A stretch of 64,000 nucleotides of DNA from Treponema sp. (lineage in GTDB: Bacteria > Spirochaetota > Spirochaetia > Treponematales > Treponemataceae). The stretch lies in contig JAFUDX010000040.1 of assembly GCA_017464425.1 (NCBI GenBank), positions 80,454-144,453 on the forward strand. The letters are read 5' to 3'. This document shows positions 52,711-61,506 of the stretch, one piece after another (positions within the stretch are counted from its first letter, which is position 1; every line of letters starts with the position of its first letter). The notes under the pieces were generated by a model. The model worked only from the letters and a program-made list of their open reading frames with translations. It did not search any database and was not told the origin of the DNA. A program made the position numbers and the translations under genes.

Positions 52711-53880
52711 TTACGCTCCAAGTATCGCGAACACGGCTTCGGTAATATCATCATAATCACCCAAAGAAACTCTCGCAAGTATCAAGTCGCCGATAAGTTC
52801 TGCATCCGCGCACGGCATTTTTTTGATTTTTAATCCCGTTGCTTCTTCTTTTTGCTGAATCAGCGCATCATCCAAAGCCTGCCCGCCCGTAATCGTCATG
52901 CAGTCAGGAAAATACTCGCCATTCGCCGTCGCCGCCTCACGAAGCAAGCTGATTCCATGCGAAAGCTCATTTAAATAATCCACAGATTCACACAGATTAG
53001 AAGAATTATAATTTTTTAATCTGTGGAAATCTGTGCTAATCTGTGGATTTAAAAGGTACGACACATTCCACAGTTCGGGGATTACGCTGGGCATAGTGCG
53101 TAAGCCTTTGGCACAAATGGGCTGAGTGGTACAGAGATTCAAGCCTTCGCTCGTTCCTGCCCTGTCACAGAGCCGACCAGGAAGAATCGTTCCCGTGCCG
53201 ATTAGAGCGACCACGAAATCAGGTGCGCCTGCAAAAACAAAGGTACCTTCAAACAATCCCGTTTCAAGCGCGGCTTTTTCAGACACTTTCCCGACAAAAG
53301 CACCTGAGCCCACAAACGGAGGAATTTTCTGTATGTCAAAATCCGAAAATCCACCTCTTTTAAGCTCATCTTCGCTCCAGTATATTGGCCTAAATCGTTC
53401 TTCTGGCAGAATAGAAACAGCCTCGCCAGTCAATTCATGAATCAGAAATTCCGGCGAGCCAAAAATATGCGCTGAGTTTTTCCAGCTCTCGTTAAAAAGC
53501 TCGTTAAAGGCAAAAAATCGTGGGATAAAAAGTGATTTTGTATTTTTTAAGAATGTTTCTTTTTGAACAGAGTCCCCATAATTCGGAAAAGCAAAACTAT
53601 CACTGTATAAGAGCGTCGTTCCGTCATCAGAAATCACGGTCGGTCCATTTCCGCTCACGCAGATTGCCTCAATCGCATAGTCGGGGCAGTTTTCGTGAAG
53701 TTCAGCAAGCGCGGCTTTGAGCGCACCAAGATAATAGCAAGCCGAATCATGCTCACGAAACGCCCGCTCAGGAAACGGCTGCCGCGAGACAAAAATCTTG
53801 TTCTTGGTGAAATTATCAGGCAAGAGCGCGGCTTTTAAAGAGGAAGTGCCGATGTCGATACAGAGGATAGTATCTGTCAT
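52711..53880 (-). CDS. FGGY-like carbohydrate kinase carrying an in-frame repeat
   Basis: The 389-aa protein opens with the ATP-binding fold MTDTILCIDIGTSSLKAALLP and has CVSGNGPTVIS, GAPDFVVALIGTGT and GGQALDD blocks typical of the FGGY family, though it is about 100 residues shorter than xylulokinase. Residues about 278-301 (PQISTDFHRLKNYNSSNLCE then SVDY) are encoded by copy D of the palindromic repeat. The gene starts directly after copy E, whose TGTGGA is the only sequence that might serve as ribosome-binding site. The downstream HAD gene is coupled. Whether the enzyme is active is unknown. Confidence 0.8.
   Translation of the reverse strand: MTDTILCIDIGTSSLKAALLPDNFTKNKIFVSRQPFPERAFREHDSACYYLGALKAALAELHENCPDYAIEAICVSGNGPTVISDDGTTLLYSDSFAFPNYGDSVQKETFLKNTKSLFIPRFFAFNELFNESWKNSAHIFGSPEFLIHELTGEAVSILPEERFRPIYWSEDELKRGGFSDFDIQKIPPFVGSGAFVGKVSEKAALETGLFEGTFVFAGAPDFVVALIGTGTILPGRLCDRAGTSEGLNLCTTQPICAKGLRTMPSVIPELWNVSYLLNPQISTDFHRLKNYNSSNLCESVDYLNELSHGISLLREAATANGEYFPDCMTITGGQALDDALIQQKEEATGLKIKKMPCADAELIGDLILARVSLGDYDDITEAVFAILGA
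52978..53048. repeat. CACAGATT palindromic repeat, copy D, inside the FGGY-like kinase gene
   Basis: ATCCACAGATT (52978-52988) and AATCTGTGGAT (53038-53048) border a 71-bp copy with internal CACAGATT and AATCTGTG units. It is read through without a stop in the kinase frame; another frame would contain stops. Confidence 0.9.
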
Positions 53881-53885
53881 TTTTT

Positions 53886-54035
53886 ATCCACAGATTCACA
53901 CAAATAAAAATTTAACCACAGATTACACAGATTAAAAGGATTAAAATTTTCATAGGGGAAAATATTTCATATTTTTACGAACGATTTTCTTATATGATAT
54001 ATATAATCTGTGTGCACCTGTGCTAATCTGTGGAT
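53886..54035. repeat. CACAGATT palindromic repeat, copy E, with long loop
   Basis: ATCCACAGATT (53886-53896), two more CACAGATT units and, after about 70 AT-rich nt, three right-arm units ending AATCTGTGGAT (54025-54035). It fills the space between prs and the kinase, contains the last codons and the TAG of prs, and its left border with two preceding bases reads TTATCCACA (53884-53892). Confidence 0.88.
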
Positions 54036-55315
54036 TTACCCTCTGCTTTGTCGGTTTCTTTGCTGTCTTTTTTAATGAGTTTGTCGATAATCGTGCGGTT
54101 ATCAAGCAAATCACTCAAAGACTGGTCGTGATGAATGCGAGTGATGACATTCGCAAAAAGACCCGTAACATTGGTGGAAATGAACCATTCTTTATCTTTT
54201 AAATCTGAATGATAGACAGCATTCGTGCCAATGACGCGGTAGAAAAGCCCGTCTTTATAAGCCTGATCAAAAAGTTCGATTGCGTTGCCACTAAAGAACG
54301 GAAGCGAAATCGCCGCGATGACCTTTGTAGCACCGTTATTGTGCAAGAATTCCATCGCTTTGAGGAGCGTACCGCCCGTGCCGAGCATATCATCGGCGAG
54401 GAACGCGACTTTGCCGTTTACATCACCAAGCAATTTGACGCTCTTGATGTTCGTGTTTTTGGCATCTTGCGTGACCACAGAATAATCGCGCTCTTTGTAA
54501 ATCATGGCGAGCGGAACTTTAAGCCCTGTGGCGTAGAATTTATTGCGGTCAATCGCGCCCGTATCTGGAGACACAACGACCAAATCTTCTTTGTTCGGAC
54601 CTGAAAGATTCACGACTTTTGCAAGCTCGCGGATAATCTGGTAAGAAGCGTGCAAGTTGTCAAGGAAGGTTGTGTTGAACGCATTGACGATTTCGCGTGA
54701 GTGAATGTCGAGCGTAATAACGCGCGTAACATGCTTTAATTCGTAGATGTGGCACAAGAGAGAAGCGGTAAGCCCTTCTCGGCTCTTCTTTTTGTGCTGG
54801 CGGCTGTACGGAAATGCAGGAAGAACAAGCGTGATAGATTTAGCTCCCGCCTGCTGCACCGCGTCAATCGTGACAAGAAGCGTCATAACATGGTCGTTCA
54901 CAGAGAAATTGACCATGTTCTTTCCGCCGTTCATCGGAATCGGCTCATGATTTTCGGCATCTTGGAAAATATAAATGTCTTTTCCGCGAACGCAATCAAG
55001 CAGCTCAGCTTTGACTTCTCCGTTCGCAAACCAAGTGAACTGCGTGTTGATTTTAAAGACTGGCGGACGATATTTGTCAGTTTGACCGCGAACAACCAAA
55101 TCAGAAGTAGCAAGGTCGTTACGGAAATTGATGTCCTGAACCAGTTTGTCCTTTTCGAGATTATATCTCTTTGAAATAACATCGCTTTTTAATGCAAAAC
55201 GATGTTTATACATGTGGCGAAGATGAGCAATAACTTCATCAGCAAAGACTGCGCCACCCGGACAAGCAACAACACCAAGATTAGTCGGTTCTGAATACGG
55301 CATGTAAGGCTCCAT
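54023..55315 (-). CDS. prs: Ribose-phosphate pyrophosphokinase, long form
   Basis: The 430-aa protein makes PRPP from ribose 5-phosphate and ATP. It has the ATP-loop region FPYSRQHKKKSREGLTASL, VVSPDTGAID and the PRPP loop DDMLGTGGTLL. The length exceeds the usual 310-320 aa, as in other spirochaetal forms, with an extended N-terminus (ADEVIAHLRHMYKHRF) and C-terminus. The last four residues and the TAG stop come from repeat copy E. It is transcribed alone; a TAGAAT stretch lies 13-18 nt upstream. Confidence 0.93.
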   Translation of the reverse strand: MEPYMPYSEPTNLGVVACPGGAVFADEVIAHLRHMYKHRFALKSDVISKRYNLEKDKLVQDINFRNDLATSDLVVRGQTDKYRPPVFKINTQFTWFANGEVKAELLDCVRGKDIYIFQDAENHEPIPMNGGKNMVNFSVNDHVMTLLVTIDAVQQAGAKSITLVLPAFPYSRQHKKKSREGLTASLLCHIYELKHVTRVITLDIHSREIVNAFNTTFLDNLHASYQIIRELAKVVNLSGPNKEDLVVVSPDTGAIDRNKFYATGLKVPLAMIYKERDYSVVTQDAKNTNIKSVKLLGDVNGKVAFLADDMLGTGGTLLKAMEFLHNNGATKVIAAISLPFFSGNAIELFDQAYKDGLFYRVIGTNAVYHSDLKDKEWFISTNVTGLFANVITRIHHDQSLSDLLDNRTIIDKLIKKDSKETDKAEGKSTD

Positions 55316-55370
55316 GTTTTTTCGATGATTCTATTTTATCTTTTTAATGGAGTGTGGTCAATGTGAAGAA

Positions 55371-56066
55371 TCACATTTCAAGCAATTCTGCTTTTGTAAC
55401 ATTCCAGTCCCCATCAGCAGTTTTTTCTGCTTCAACCCAGCCGTATTTGCCTTCTGCAAGCGAGCCAGGATTGATTACTGTTGTCTTACCGATTTTTGAA
55501 ATTCCTGCGCTCTCGTGAATATGCCCAGTAACAACCAAAAAAGGAGCGCGTTTTTCGATATACGAGCGCAATTTTTCGCTTCCGACATGCACACCATTCG
55601 GCAATTTGTCACATTCGGTATCTTTTGGCGGATTGTGCATAATCAGAATGAGATTCGACCATTTTCCGTTTTCATCGGCAGATTCCGCGCTTGCAGTTTC
55701 AACGACAGTATAATCAGAAAGAATTTCATCCTCATTACGCTCAAACGGAGTCGTTCCCGTGAATTTCGTTCCGCCTCCACTCCCCGCGATTGCAATTCCT
55801 TCAAAAAAAGTAAGATTTCCCTCAACCGAGATGTCTGAGTGCTCGATTTCAGAAAGAAAATCAGGATTATCACAATTTCCGATTACAGAAAAAATATTCT
55901 CATGCTTAGAAAGGAGTTTGTCCAAAACAGGCTTTCCTGTTTCTTCATGCTCAAATCGGGCATAATCGCCGCCAAAAAGCACCGCGTCCGCCTCTTTAAA
56001 GCGAGCATCCAATGCATCAAGTTTTTCCAAATCACCATGAATATCAGATAAAATCAAAAATTTCAT
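55371..56066 (-). CDS. Calcineurin-like metallophosphoesterase
   Basis: The 231-aa protein has the MPE metal motifs: SDIHGD (Asp8, His10), GGDYARF, IGNCDNPD, IMHNPPKD and VTGHIHESAG. This matches the YfcE-like group, two-metal phosphodiesterases of uncertain natural substrate. The ATG overlaps the hisC stop (ATGA), making it the last gene of the dnaJ-hisC string, so it is expressed with the chaperones or with hisC. Confidence 0.85.
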   Translation of the reverse strand: MKFLILSDIHGDLEKLDALDARFKEADAVLFGGDYARFEHEETGKPVLDKLLSKHENIFSVIGNCDNPDFLSEIEHSDISVEGNLTFFEGIAIAGSGGGTKFTGTTPFERNEDEILSDYTVVETASAESADENGKWSNLILIMHNPPKDTECDKLPNGVHVGSEKLRSYIEKRAPFLVVTGHIHESAGISKIGKTTVINPGSLAEGKYGWVEAEKTADGDWNVTKAELLEM

Positions 56067-57244
56067 AAATTCTCCATTACTTCTTTGAGGGCTTCCATTT
56101 GCTCATGCGTGCCAACCGTGATTCGTATATATTCTTCGATTCCTTTTGTCGCAAAATGACGAACTAAAATGCCTTCTTCTTTGATTTTTCGGTATGCCTC
56201 TTCGCCAGAAACGCCGTCCTTTCGGCAGAAAATAAAATTCGTCTGGCTGTCCAAAACATTCCATCCCTTTTCACGCAAGAAATCGATAAATTCATCCCGC
56301 TCAAACGCAACATTCTGAGCGCATTTGACATAATACCCCGCGTCCCTGCACGCCGCAATTCCTGCCTGCTGAGCCAAAAAATCAATCGGAAAATGATTGA
56401 GAGAATTTTTAACGGTCGTAACAGCTTCGACAAGTTCTTTATTTGCAACAAGATAGCCAAGCCGCTGTCCTGCACCGCACAGACTTTTTGAAGTCGTTCG
56501 CACAATCACAAGATTTTGAAATTCAGCCAAAAGCGGAATACAACTTTCACCGCCAAAATCAACATATGCCTCATCAACCACAAAAACCTTGTCATGAGGG
56601 GCTTTTTTTATCATCTCTCGCACTTCGTCACGGGTAAGACCGAGCGATGTGGGAGCATTGGGATTTGCAAAAATGATTCCAGAATTTTCCTGATTTGCGA
56701 CTTCGAGCATTTTTTCGGTATCAAGCGTCCAGTCGGTATGCAACGGGATTTTTGCAAGCGGAATGTTATAAAACCCGCCATATACAGGATAAAATGAATA
56801 GGTATGCTCAGGGAGAACAAGCTTGCGGTCAGAGTCAAAGAAAGCATAAAAGACAAAACTCAAAACTTCATCTGACCCGTTTCCCGCATAAATCATATCT
56901 GGAGTAACAACGAACGGAATTTTATCGAATTCACTCGGCGTAACGATAGCACCGCTGCCATTTTTTTTCCCTTTTTCAAGATTTGCACGGCACAAAACGC
57001 CGCCTGATTTATTCAGCATTTCAGAAATTGCTTCACGAAGTTCGTTTGAATCTGGATCGGGGTACAGTCCTAGTTTTTCGGGATGTTTTTTTGCCGCCAC
57101 CCGTACCGCTTTGATTACTTTTGGAGACGGCGGATAGGGATTTTCGTTTGCGTTTAACTTGATGTAAATTCTATCTTTTGGCTGCTCACCCGGAACATAT
57201 GGATGAAGATTAGTCAATCGTGATGATACCATTTTTTGCTCCAA
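56063..57244 (-). CDS. hisC: Histidinol-phosphate aminotransferase
   Basis: The 393-aa PLP enzyme has the HisC pattern: IKLNANENPYPPSPKV, YAGNGSDEVLSFVFYAFF, IIFANPNAPTSLG, FVVDEAYVDFGGES and the PLP lysine in TTSKSLCGAGQRLGYL, with IRITVGTHEQ near the end. It transaminates histidinol phosphate or a related amino acid. No other his gene is in the window, so aromatic-amino-acid use is possible. It starts 8 nt after dnaJ and overlaps the phosphoesterase start. Confidence 0.88.
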   Translation of the reverse strand: MEQKMVSSRLTNLHPYVPGEQPKDRIYIKLNANENPYPPSPKVIKAVRVAAKKHPEKLGLYPDPDSNELREAISEMLNKSGGVLCRANLEKGKKNGSGAIVTPSEFDKIPFVVTPDMIYAGNGSDEVLSFVFYAFFDSDRKLVLPEHTYSFYPVYGGFYNIPLAKIPLHTDWTLDTEKMLEVANQENSGIIFANPNAPTSLGLTRDEVREMIKKAPHDKVFVVDEAYVDFGGESCIPLLAEFQNLVIVRTTSKSLCGAGQRLGYLVANKELVEAVTTVKNSLNHFPIDFLAQQAGIAACRDAGYYVKCAQNVAFERDEFIDFLREKGWNVLDSQTNFIFCRKDGVSGEEAYRKIKEEGILVRHFATKGIEEYIRITVGTHEQMEALKEVMENL

Positions 57245-57252
57245 TTAGATTT

Positions 57253-58413
57253 TTACCGACTCAAACTAGCAAGCGGTACACAGCCAGGAGATGTGGTCGC
57301 GTTTTCAAGCCGCGCGAATTCTTCCATGAGGCGTTTTTGCTCGCTCGTCAAGTGCGTTGGAATCTGCACGATGATTTTGACATACAAGTCGCCCTTTCTG
57401 CCTTCTGAATAGGGAACGCCCTCGCCTTTGATTTTGAACAGTTTGCCGTTCGTCGTTCCGCTCGGCAACGCAAATTTGATTTTTTTGCCGTCAAGAGAAG
57501 TGATGTCAAGCGTAACGCCCAATGCCGCCTGCGCGAATGTAACGGGAACTGCACAATACAAATCACGCCCGTCGCGTTCAAAATACTCGTGCTGCTCCAC
57601 GTGAAGCATAACGATTAAATCACCCGCAGGTCCGCCGTTCGGCCCGACATCGCCCATGCGCGGAATTGCGATTCTCTTTCCGTCATCAACACCAGCGGGG
57701 ATCGTGAGCGACACTTTTTTGGTGACTGTTTCGTAGCCAGTGCCACGGCATTTCGTACACGGCTTGTCGATTCTTGTTCCCGCGCCCTGACAAGCAGGAC
57801 AGGTCTGCTGAACGGCGAAAAATCCCGCTTGCCGTCGCATTTGACCGCTACCGCCACAAGTCGGACACGGCTTTCGTTTTGCGCCTTTCGCGCCGCCCGT
57901 GCCTTTACACTCAGAACAGGCTTCGTTATGTTGGAAAGTGATTTCGGCTTTTGTGCCGTACACTGCATCTTTAAAAGAAATATTGAGGTCGTAGCGGAGA
58001 CTTTGACCTTGCTGAGGCTCGTTCGGACGGGCACGGCGAGAAGAACGCCCGCCGCCAAAAATATTGTCGAAGATGTCGGAAAATCCGCCACCCATTCCGC
58101 CGCCCATGTTGCCGAACAGGTCTGAAAAGTCGTGGAACGCATGAGAATACTGGGCACCGCCGCCACCGCCCATGCCTCCCATTCCGTCGAGACCGGCAAA
58201 ACCATACTGGTCATAGATTGGTCGTTTTTGTTCATCAGAAAGAACTTCGTAGGCTTCGGTCGCTTCTTTAAATTTTTCTTCGGCCTCTTTATCGCCTGGA
58301 TTTCGGTCAGGATGATATTTGACGGCCAACTTTCGGTACGCCTTTTTAATTTCATCCTCACTCGCGCCTTTCTGAATTCCTAAAACTTCGTAATAATCTC
58401 TTTTCCCAGCCAT
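57253..58413 (-). CDS. dnaJ: Chaperone protein DnaJ
   Basis: The 386-aa type I J-protein has the J-domain (YHPDRNPGD with HPD), a G/F region, four CxxCxGxG zinc modules ([32 protein letters not shown]), and the substrate-binding C-terminal domain. It delivers unfolded clients to DnaK and stimulates its ATPase. It is downstream of grpE and dnaK on the same strand, separated from dnaK by repeat copy F, and followed 8 nt later by hisC. Confidence 0.98.
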   Translation of the reverse strand: MAGKRDYYEVLGIQKGASEDEIKKAYRKLAVKYHPDRNPGDKEAEEKFKEATEAYEVLSDEQKRPIYDQYGFAGLDGMGGMGGGGGAQYSHAFHDFSDLFGNMGGGMGGGFSDIFDNIFGGGRSSRRARPNEPQQGQSLRYDLNISFKDAVYGTKAEITFQHNEACSECKGTGGAKGAKRKPCPTCGGSGQMRRQAGFFAVQQTCPACQGAGTRIDKPCTKCRGTGYETVTKKVSLTIPAGVDDGKRIAIPRMGDVGPNGGPAGDLIVMLHVEQHEYFERDGRDLYCAVPVTFAQAALGVTLDITSLDGKKIKFALPSGTTNGKLFKIKGEGVPYSEGRKGDLYVKIIVQIPTHLTSEQKRLMEEFARLENATTSPGCVPLASLSR

Positions 58414-58461
58414 GATTTTGTTCCGTAAAAAATTTATCTTTTTAGATTACAATAAAAAACT

Positions 58462-58580
58462 ATCCACAGATGTACACAGATTACCACAGATTTTATATTT
58501 TTTAGAAAAGCCTTTTTTTCAATTATGACTTTCATCTAAAACCATATATAATCTGTGACTATCTGTGCTAATCTGTGGTT
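58462..58580. repeat. CACAGATT palindromic repeat, copy F
   Basis: ATCCACAGAT, two further CACAGATT units, a 60-nt AT-rich loop and three AATCTGTG-type units ending GTGGTT. It separates dnaK and dnaJ and could form a stem that affects the relative amounts of the two messages. Confidence 0.85.
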
Positions 58581-58600
58581 AAAAATTTGTCAGTAAAATC

Positions 58601-60562
58601 TTAGTCGTGCACTTCGTAGTCTACATCGTCGGCGCTGCCTTTGTCGAACTTGCTGCCACCGTTCGCATCGCCGCTTGCACCTTCGGCATTTGCGCCGTCT
58701 GCACCGCCTTCAGCACCTGCCGCCGCGCCTTCTGCGTTTGGCTGAGCGCCCTGCTGTTTGTAGACTTCTTCGGCGATTTTGTATGAGACATTTTTGAGAG
58801 CCTCAGTTTTCGCCTTGATGTCCTCGGTGTTACCACCTTCAAGAGCCTTTTTGAGCTCGGCGGTTGCATCTTCGATTGCCTGTTTGTCGGCATCTTTTAC
58901 TTTGTCGCCAAGTTCTTTCAAGCTCTTTTCCGTAGAGTAGATAAGGCTGTCGGCTTCGTTCTTGACATCGATTGCTTCACGCTGTTTTTTGTCGGCTTCG
59001 GCATTTGCTTCGGCATCTTTGACCATTCGTTCGATTTCTGCATCGCTCAAACCGCTTGAAGAAGTGATTCGAATCTGCTGCTCTTTTCCTGTTCCCAAGT
59101 CTTTCGCAGAAACATTGACGATACCGTTTGCGTCGATGTCGAATGTAACTTCAATCTGCGGAACGCCACGAGGAGCGGCGGGGATTCCCACCAAGTCGAA
59201 GTTTCCGAGCGTTCGGTTCTGGCTTGCCATTTCGCGCTCACCCTGCAAAACATGGATTGAAACCGCTGTCTGACCGTCCGCCGCTGTAGAGAAGACCTGA
59301 CTCTTCTTTGTAGGAATTGTGGTGTTTCGGGCGATGAGCTTTGTCATGACGCCGCCCATTGTTTCGATACCGAGTGAAAGCGGAGTAACATCGAGCAAGA
59401 GGATGTCTTTGACATCGCCCTGCAAGACGCCGCCCTGAACTGCCGCACCGATTGCAACAGCTTCGTCTGGGTTGACCGCACGGCTTCCTTCCTTTCCGAA
59501 GATTGCCTTAACGATTTCCTGGACTTTCGGCATTCGGCTAGAACCACCGACCAAGAGAACTTCATCGATGTCGCTTGTTGAGATTCCCGCATCTGCCAAC
59601 GCCTTTCGGCATGGCTCTTTTGTGCGCTCGAACAAGTCATCGGTCATTTTTTCAAATTCTGCGCGAGAAAGGCTTCTCTGCAAGTGCTTCGGACCTGTCG
59701 CGTCCGCCGTGATGAACGGAAGGTTGATGTCAACGGTCGTCTGGTTAGAAAGCGCGATTTTTGCTTTTTCTGCTTCGTCACGGAGTCGCTGCAACGCCAT
59801 TGCGTCTCCGCTCAAATCGATTCCTGTGTCAGCTTTGAAGCCCGCGATGAGCCAGTTGACGATAGCACGATCCCAGTCGTCGCCGCCCAAGTGCGTGTCG
59901 CCGTTCGTTGATTTGACTTCAAAAACGCCGTCAGCGAGTTCGAGAATCGAAATATCGAATGTACCGCCGCCCAAGTCGTAGACTGCGATTGTCTTTTCTT
60001 TTGACTGGTCTTTGTTGAAACCGAACGCGAGTGCCGCCGCCGTCGGCTCGTTGATGATTCGTTTTACATCGAGACCTGCGATTTTGCCCGCGTCTTTGGT
60101 TGCCTGTCGCTGTGAGTCGTTGAAATACGCCGGAACAGTGATGACAGCCTCAGTGACTTCCGTGCCGAGATAGTCTTCTGCAGTCTTTTTCATTTTCTGC
60201 AAGATGAACGCTGAGATTTCCTGCGGAGAGAACTGTTTTGTAGCGCCGTTTTCGGTGACTTCAACGCGAACATCCTGTCCGTTGTCTTTGATTGCGTACG
60301 GAAGTTTTGTCGCTTCGCCAGAAAGTTCTGAGAATCGGTGACCGATAAGTCGTTTTACAGAATAAACCGTGTTTTTCGGATTTGTGACCATCTGGTTTTT
60401 AGCAGGAAGACCGACAACACGGTCGCCTTTTGCCGTAAAACCAACGATAGACGGAGTTGTGCGGAAGCCTTCAGAGTTCTGAATAACAACCGGCTCGCCA
60501 TTTTCCATTACGGAAACACAAGAGTTTGTAGTTCCCAAGTCAATACCAATAATCTTTCCCAT
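58601..60562 (-). CDS. dnaK: Chaperone protein DnaK (Hsp70)
   Basis: The 653-aa Hsp70 has [19 protein letters not shown] (phosphate 1), [30 protein letters not shown] (phosphate 2), [12 protein letters not shown] (adenosine) and the substrate-binding domain from about 390 ([16 protein letters not shown]). The C-terminus is rich in Ala, Gly, Glu and Asp, ending in VDYEVHD. It folds proteins with DnaJ and GrpE. An AGGAG site precedes the ATG. The gene lies between repeat copies G (before) and F (after). Confidence 0.99.
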   Translation of the reverse strand: MGKIIGIDLGTTNSCVSVMENGEPVVIQNSEGFRTTPSIVGFTAKGDRVVGLPAKNQMVTNPKNTVYSVKRLIGHRFSELSGEATKLPYAIKDNGQDVRVEVTENGATKQFSPQEISAFILQKMKKTAEDYLGTEVTEAVITVPAYFNDSQRQATKDAGKIAGLDVKRIINEPTAAALAFGFNKDQSKEKTIAVYDLGGGTFDISILELADGVFEVKSTNGDTHLGGDDWDRAIVNWLIAGFKADTGIDLSGDAMALQRLRDEAEKAKIALSNQTTVDINLPFITADATGPKHLQRSLSRAEFEKMTDDLFERTKEPCRKALADAGISTSDIDEVLLVGGSSRMPKVQEIVKAIFGKEGSRAVNPDEAVAIGAAVQGGVLQGDVKDILLLDVTPLSLGIETMGGVMTKLIARNTTIPTKKSQVFSTAADGQTAVSIHVLQGEREMASQNRTLGNFDLVGIPAAPRGVPQIEVTFDIDANGIVNVSAKDLGTGKEQQIRITSSSGLSDAEIERMVKDAEANAEADKKQREAIDVKNEADSLIYSTEKSLKELGDKVKDADKQAIEDATAELKKALEGGNTEDIKAKTEALKNVSYKIAEEVYKQQGAQPNAEGAAAGAEGGADGANAEGASGDANGGSKFDKGSADDVDYEVHD

Positions 60563-60596
60563 TTTTATGTTCTCCTATAATTATTTTCAGTTTTTC

Positions 60597-60720
60597 ATCC
60601 ACAGATTTCCACCGATTATCACAGATTTTAGTTTTTGTTCATGAAAATCGTTCATATTAAACGAAAATCTTTCAATTCACAAAACACATAATCTGTGTGT
60701 ATCTGTGCTAATCTGTGGAT
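60597..60720. repeat. CACAGATT palindromic repeat, copy G
   Basis: ATCCACAGATT starts the left arm; the right arm has AATCTGTG, ATCTGTG and AATCTGTGGAT. It lies between grpE (ending 4 nt away) and dnaK. Confidence 0.85.
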
Positions 60721-60724
60721 AGTT

Positions 60725-61390
60725 TTACTCCGCGGGTTTTACCACCATGACTTTTGCGTGGCGGATAACCTTGTCTTTGAGTTTGTATCCTTTGAGGTAC
60801 ACGGCGGAAAGTTCTTCTTTTTTGACCTTGCCCTCCTGCATTCCGATTGCCTCGTGCAAGTCGGGATCGAATGCGTCGCCCTCTTTGCCGAACGCGACCA
60901 AATTGTATTTGTTTTCAAGCATACTGACGAGCGACTTGTTAATCATCTTGATTCCATCGGCGATTGATTTTGCGTCTTTCGCGTCCTTTGCGGCATCAAG
61001 CGTGCGGTCGAAGTTGTCCAAAGAATCAAGCAAATCTTTGAGCAAATTCGCGTTTCCGTAGTCGAATGCGTCCTGCTTTTCCTGCATCATGCGCTTTCGG
61101 TAATTGTCGAAATCAGCCGCGCGGCGCAAAAGCTGGTCTTTGAGGTCAGCATTTTCTTTTTCGAGTTCGGCGATTTTCTCTTCGGGAGATGTTTCGCCTT
61201 TTGCCTCGCTTTCTGCGCTTGCTTCAGATTCGGCTTTTTCAGCAGATTCTGAGTTTTCTGTCTCAGAAGTGCTAGAAGCGAGTTGTTCTGCCTGAGAATC
61301 AGCCGTTTGCTCGGTTTGATTTTGCTCAGTTTCGTTCACCGTTTCTTTTTCTTCGGTTTGTTCTTGCTTGTCTTTTTTCATCCATCTCAT
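60725..61390 (-). CDS. grpE: GrpE nucleotide exchange factor
   Basis: The 221-aa protein has a long acidic and Glu/Ser/Ala-rich N-terminal part (about 1-80), then the GrpE long helix (ADLKDQLLRRAADFDNYRKRM), the four-helix part and the C-terminal beta domain with GDAFDPDLHEAIGMQEG and YKLKDKVIRHAKVMV. It promotes ADP release from DnaK. The second ATG (61381), with AGGA upstream, may be the true start. It is the first gene of the heat-shock group, with a palindrome over the promoter region. Confidence 0.96.
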   Translation of the reverse strand: MRWMKKDKQEQTEEKETVNETEQNQTEQTADSQAEQLASSTSETENSESAEKAESEASAESEAKGETSPEEKIAELEKENADLKDQLLRRAADFDNYRKRMMQEKQDAFDYGNANLLKDLLDSLDNFDRTLDAAKDAKDAKSIADGIKMINKSLVSMLENKYNLVAFGKEGDAFDPDLHEAIGMQEGKVKKEELSAVYLKGYKLKDKVIRHAKVMVVKPAE

Positions 61391-61438
61391 CCTAAAAGCC
61401 CAGAATCTTGAAAACTCGCGCTTCCAAAATTCATTTTA

Positions 61439-61458
61439 TTTACTATAAAGATAGTAAA
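61439..61458. promoter_or_regulatory. Palindrome overlapping the grpE promoter
   Basis: TTTACTAT-AAAG-ATAGTAAA is a perfect 8+4+8 inverted repeat about 50 nt upstream of grpE. On the minus strand a TTGACG (61472-61477) lies upstream of it with a TACTAT 15 nt later inside the palindrome. It could be an operator. The CIRCE sequence is not present. Confidence 0.55.
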
Positions 61459-61506
61459 TTCTAGCAAAAATCGTCAAGAAAAAAAAGAGATTTTTAGGAA
61501 AATTCC

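Noticed and set aside
58462..58580. Palindromic repeats considered as CRISPR.
   Set aside because: Units are 10-bp phased and inverted, with no regular unique spacers and no cas genes.
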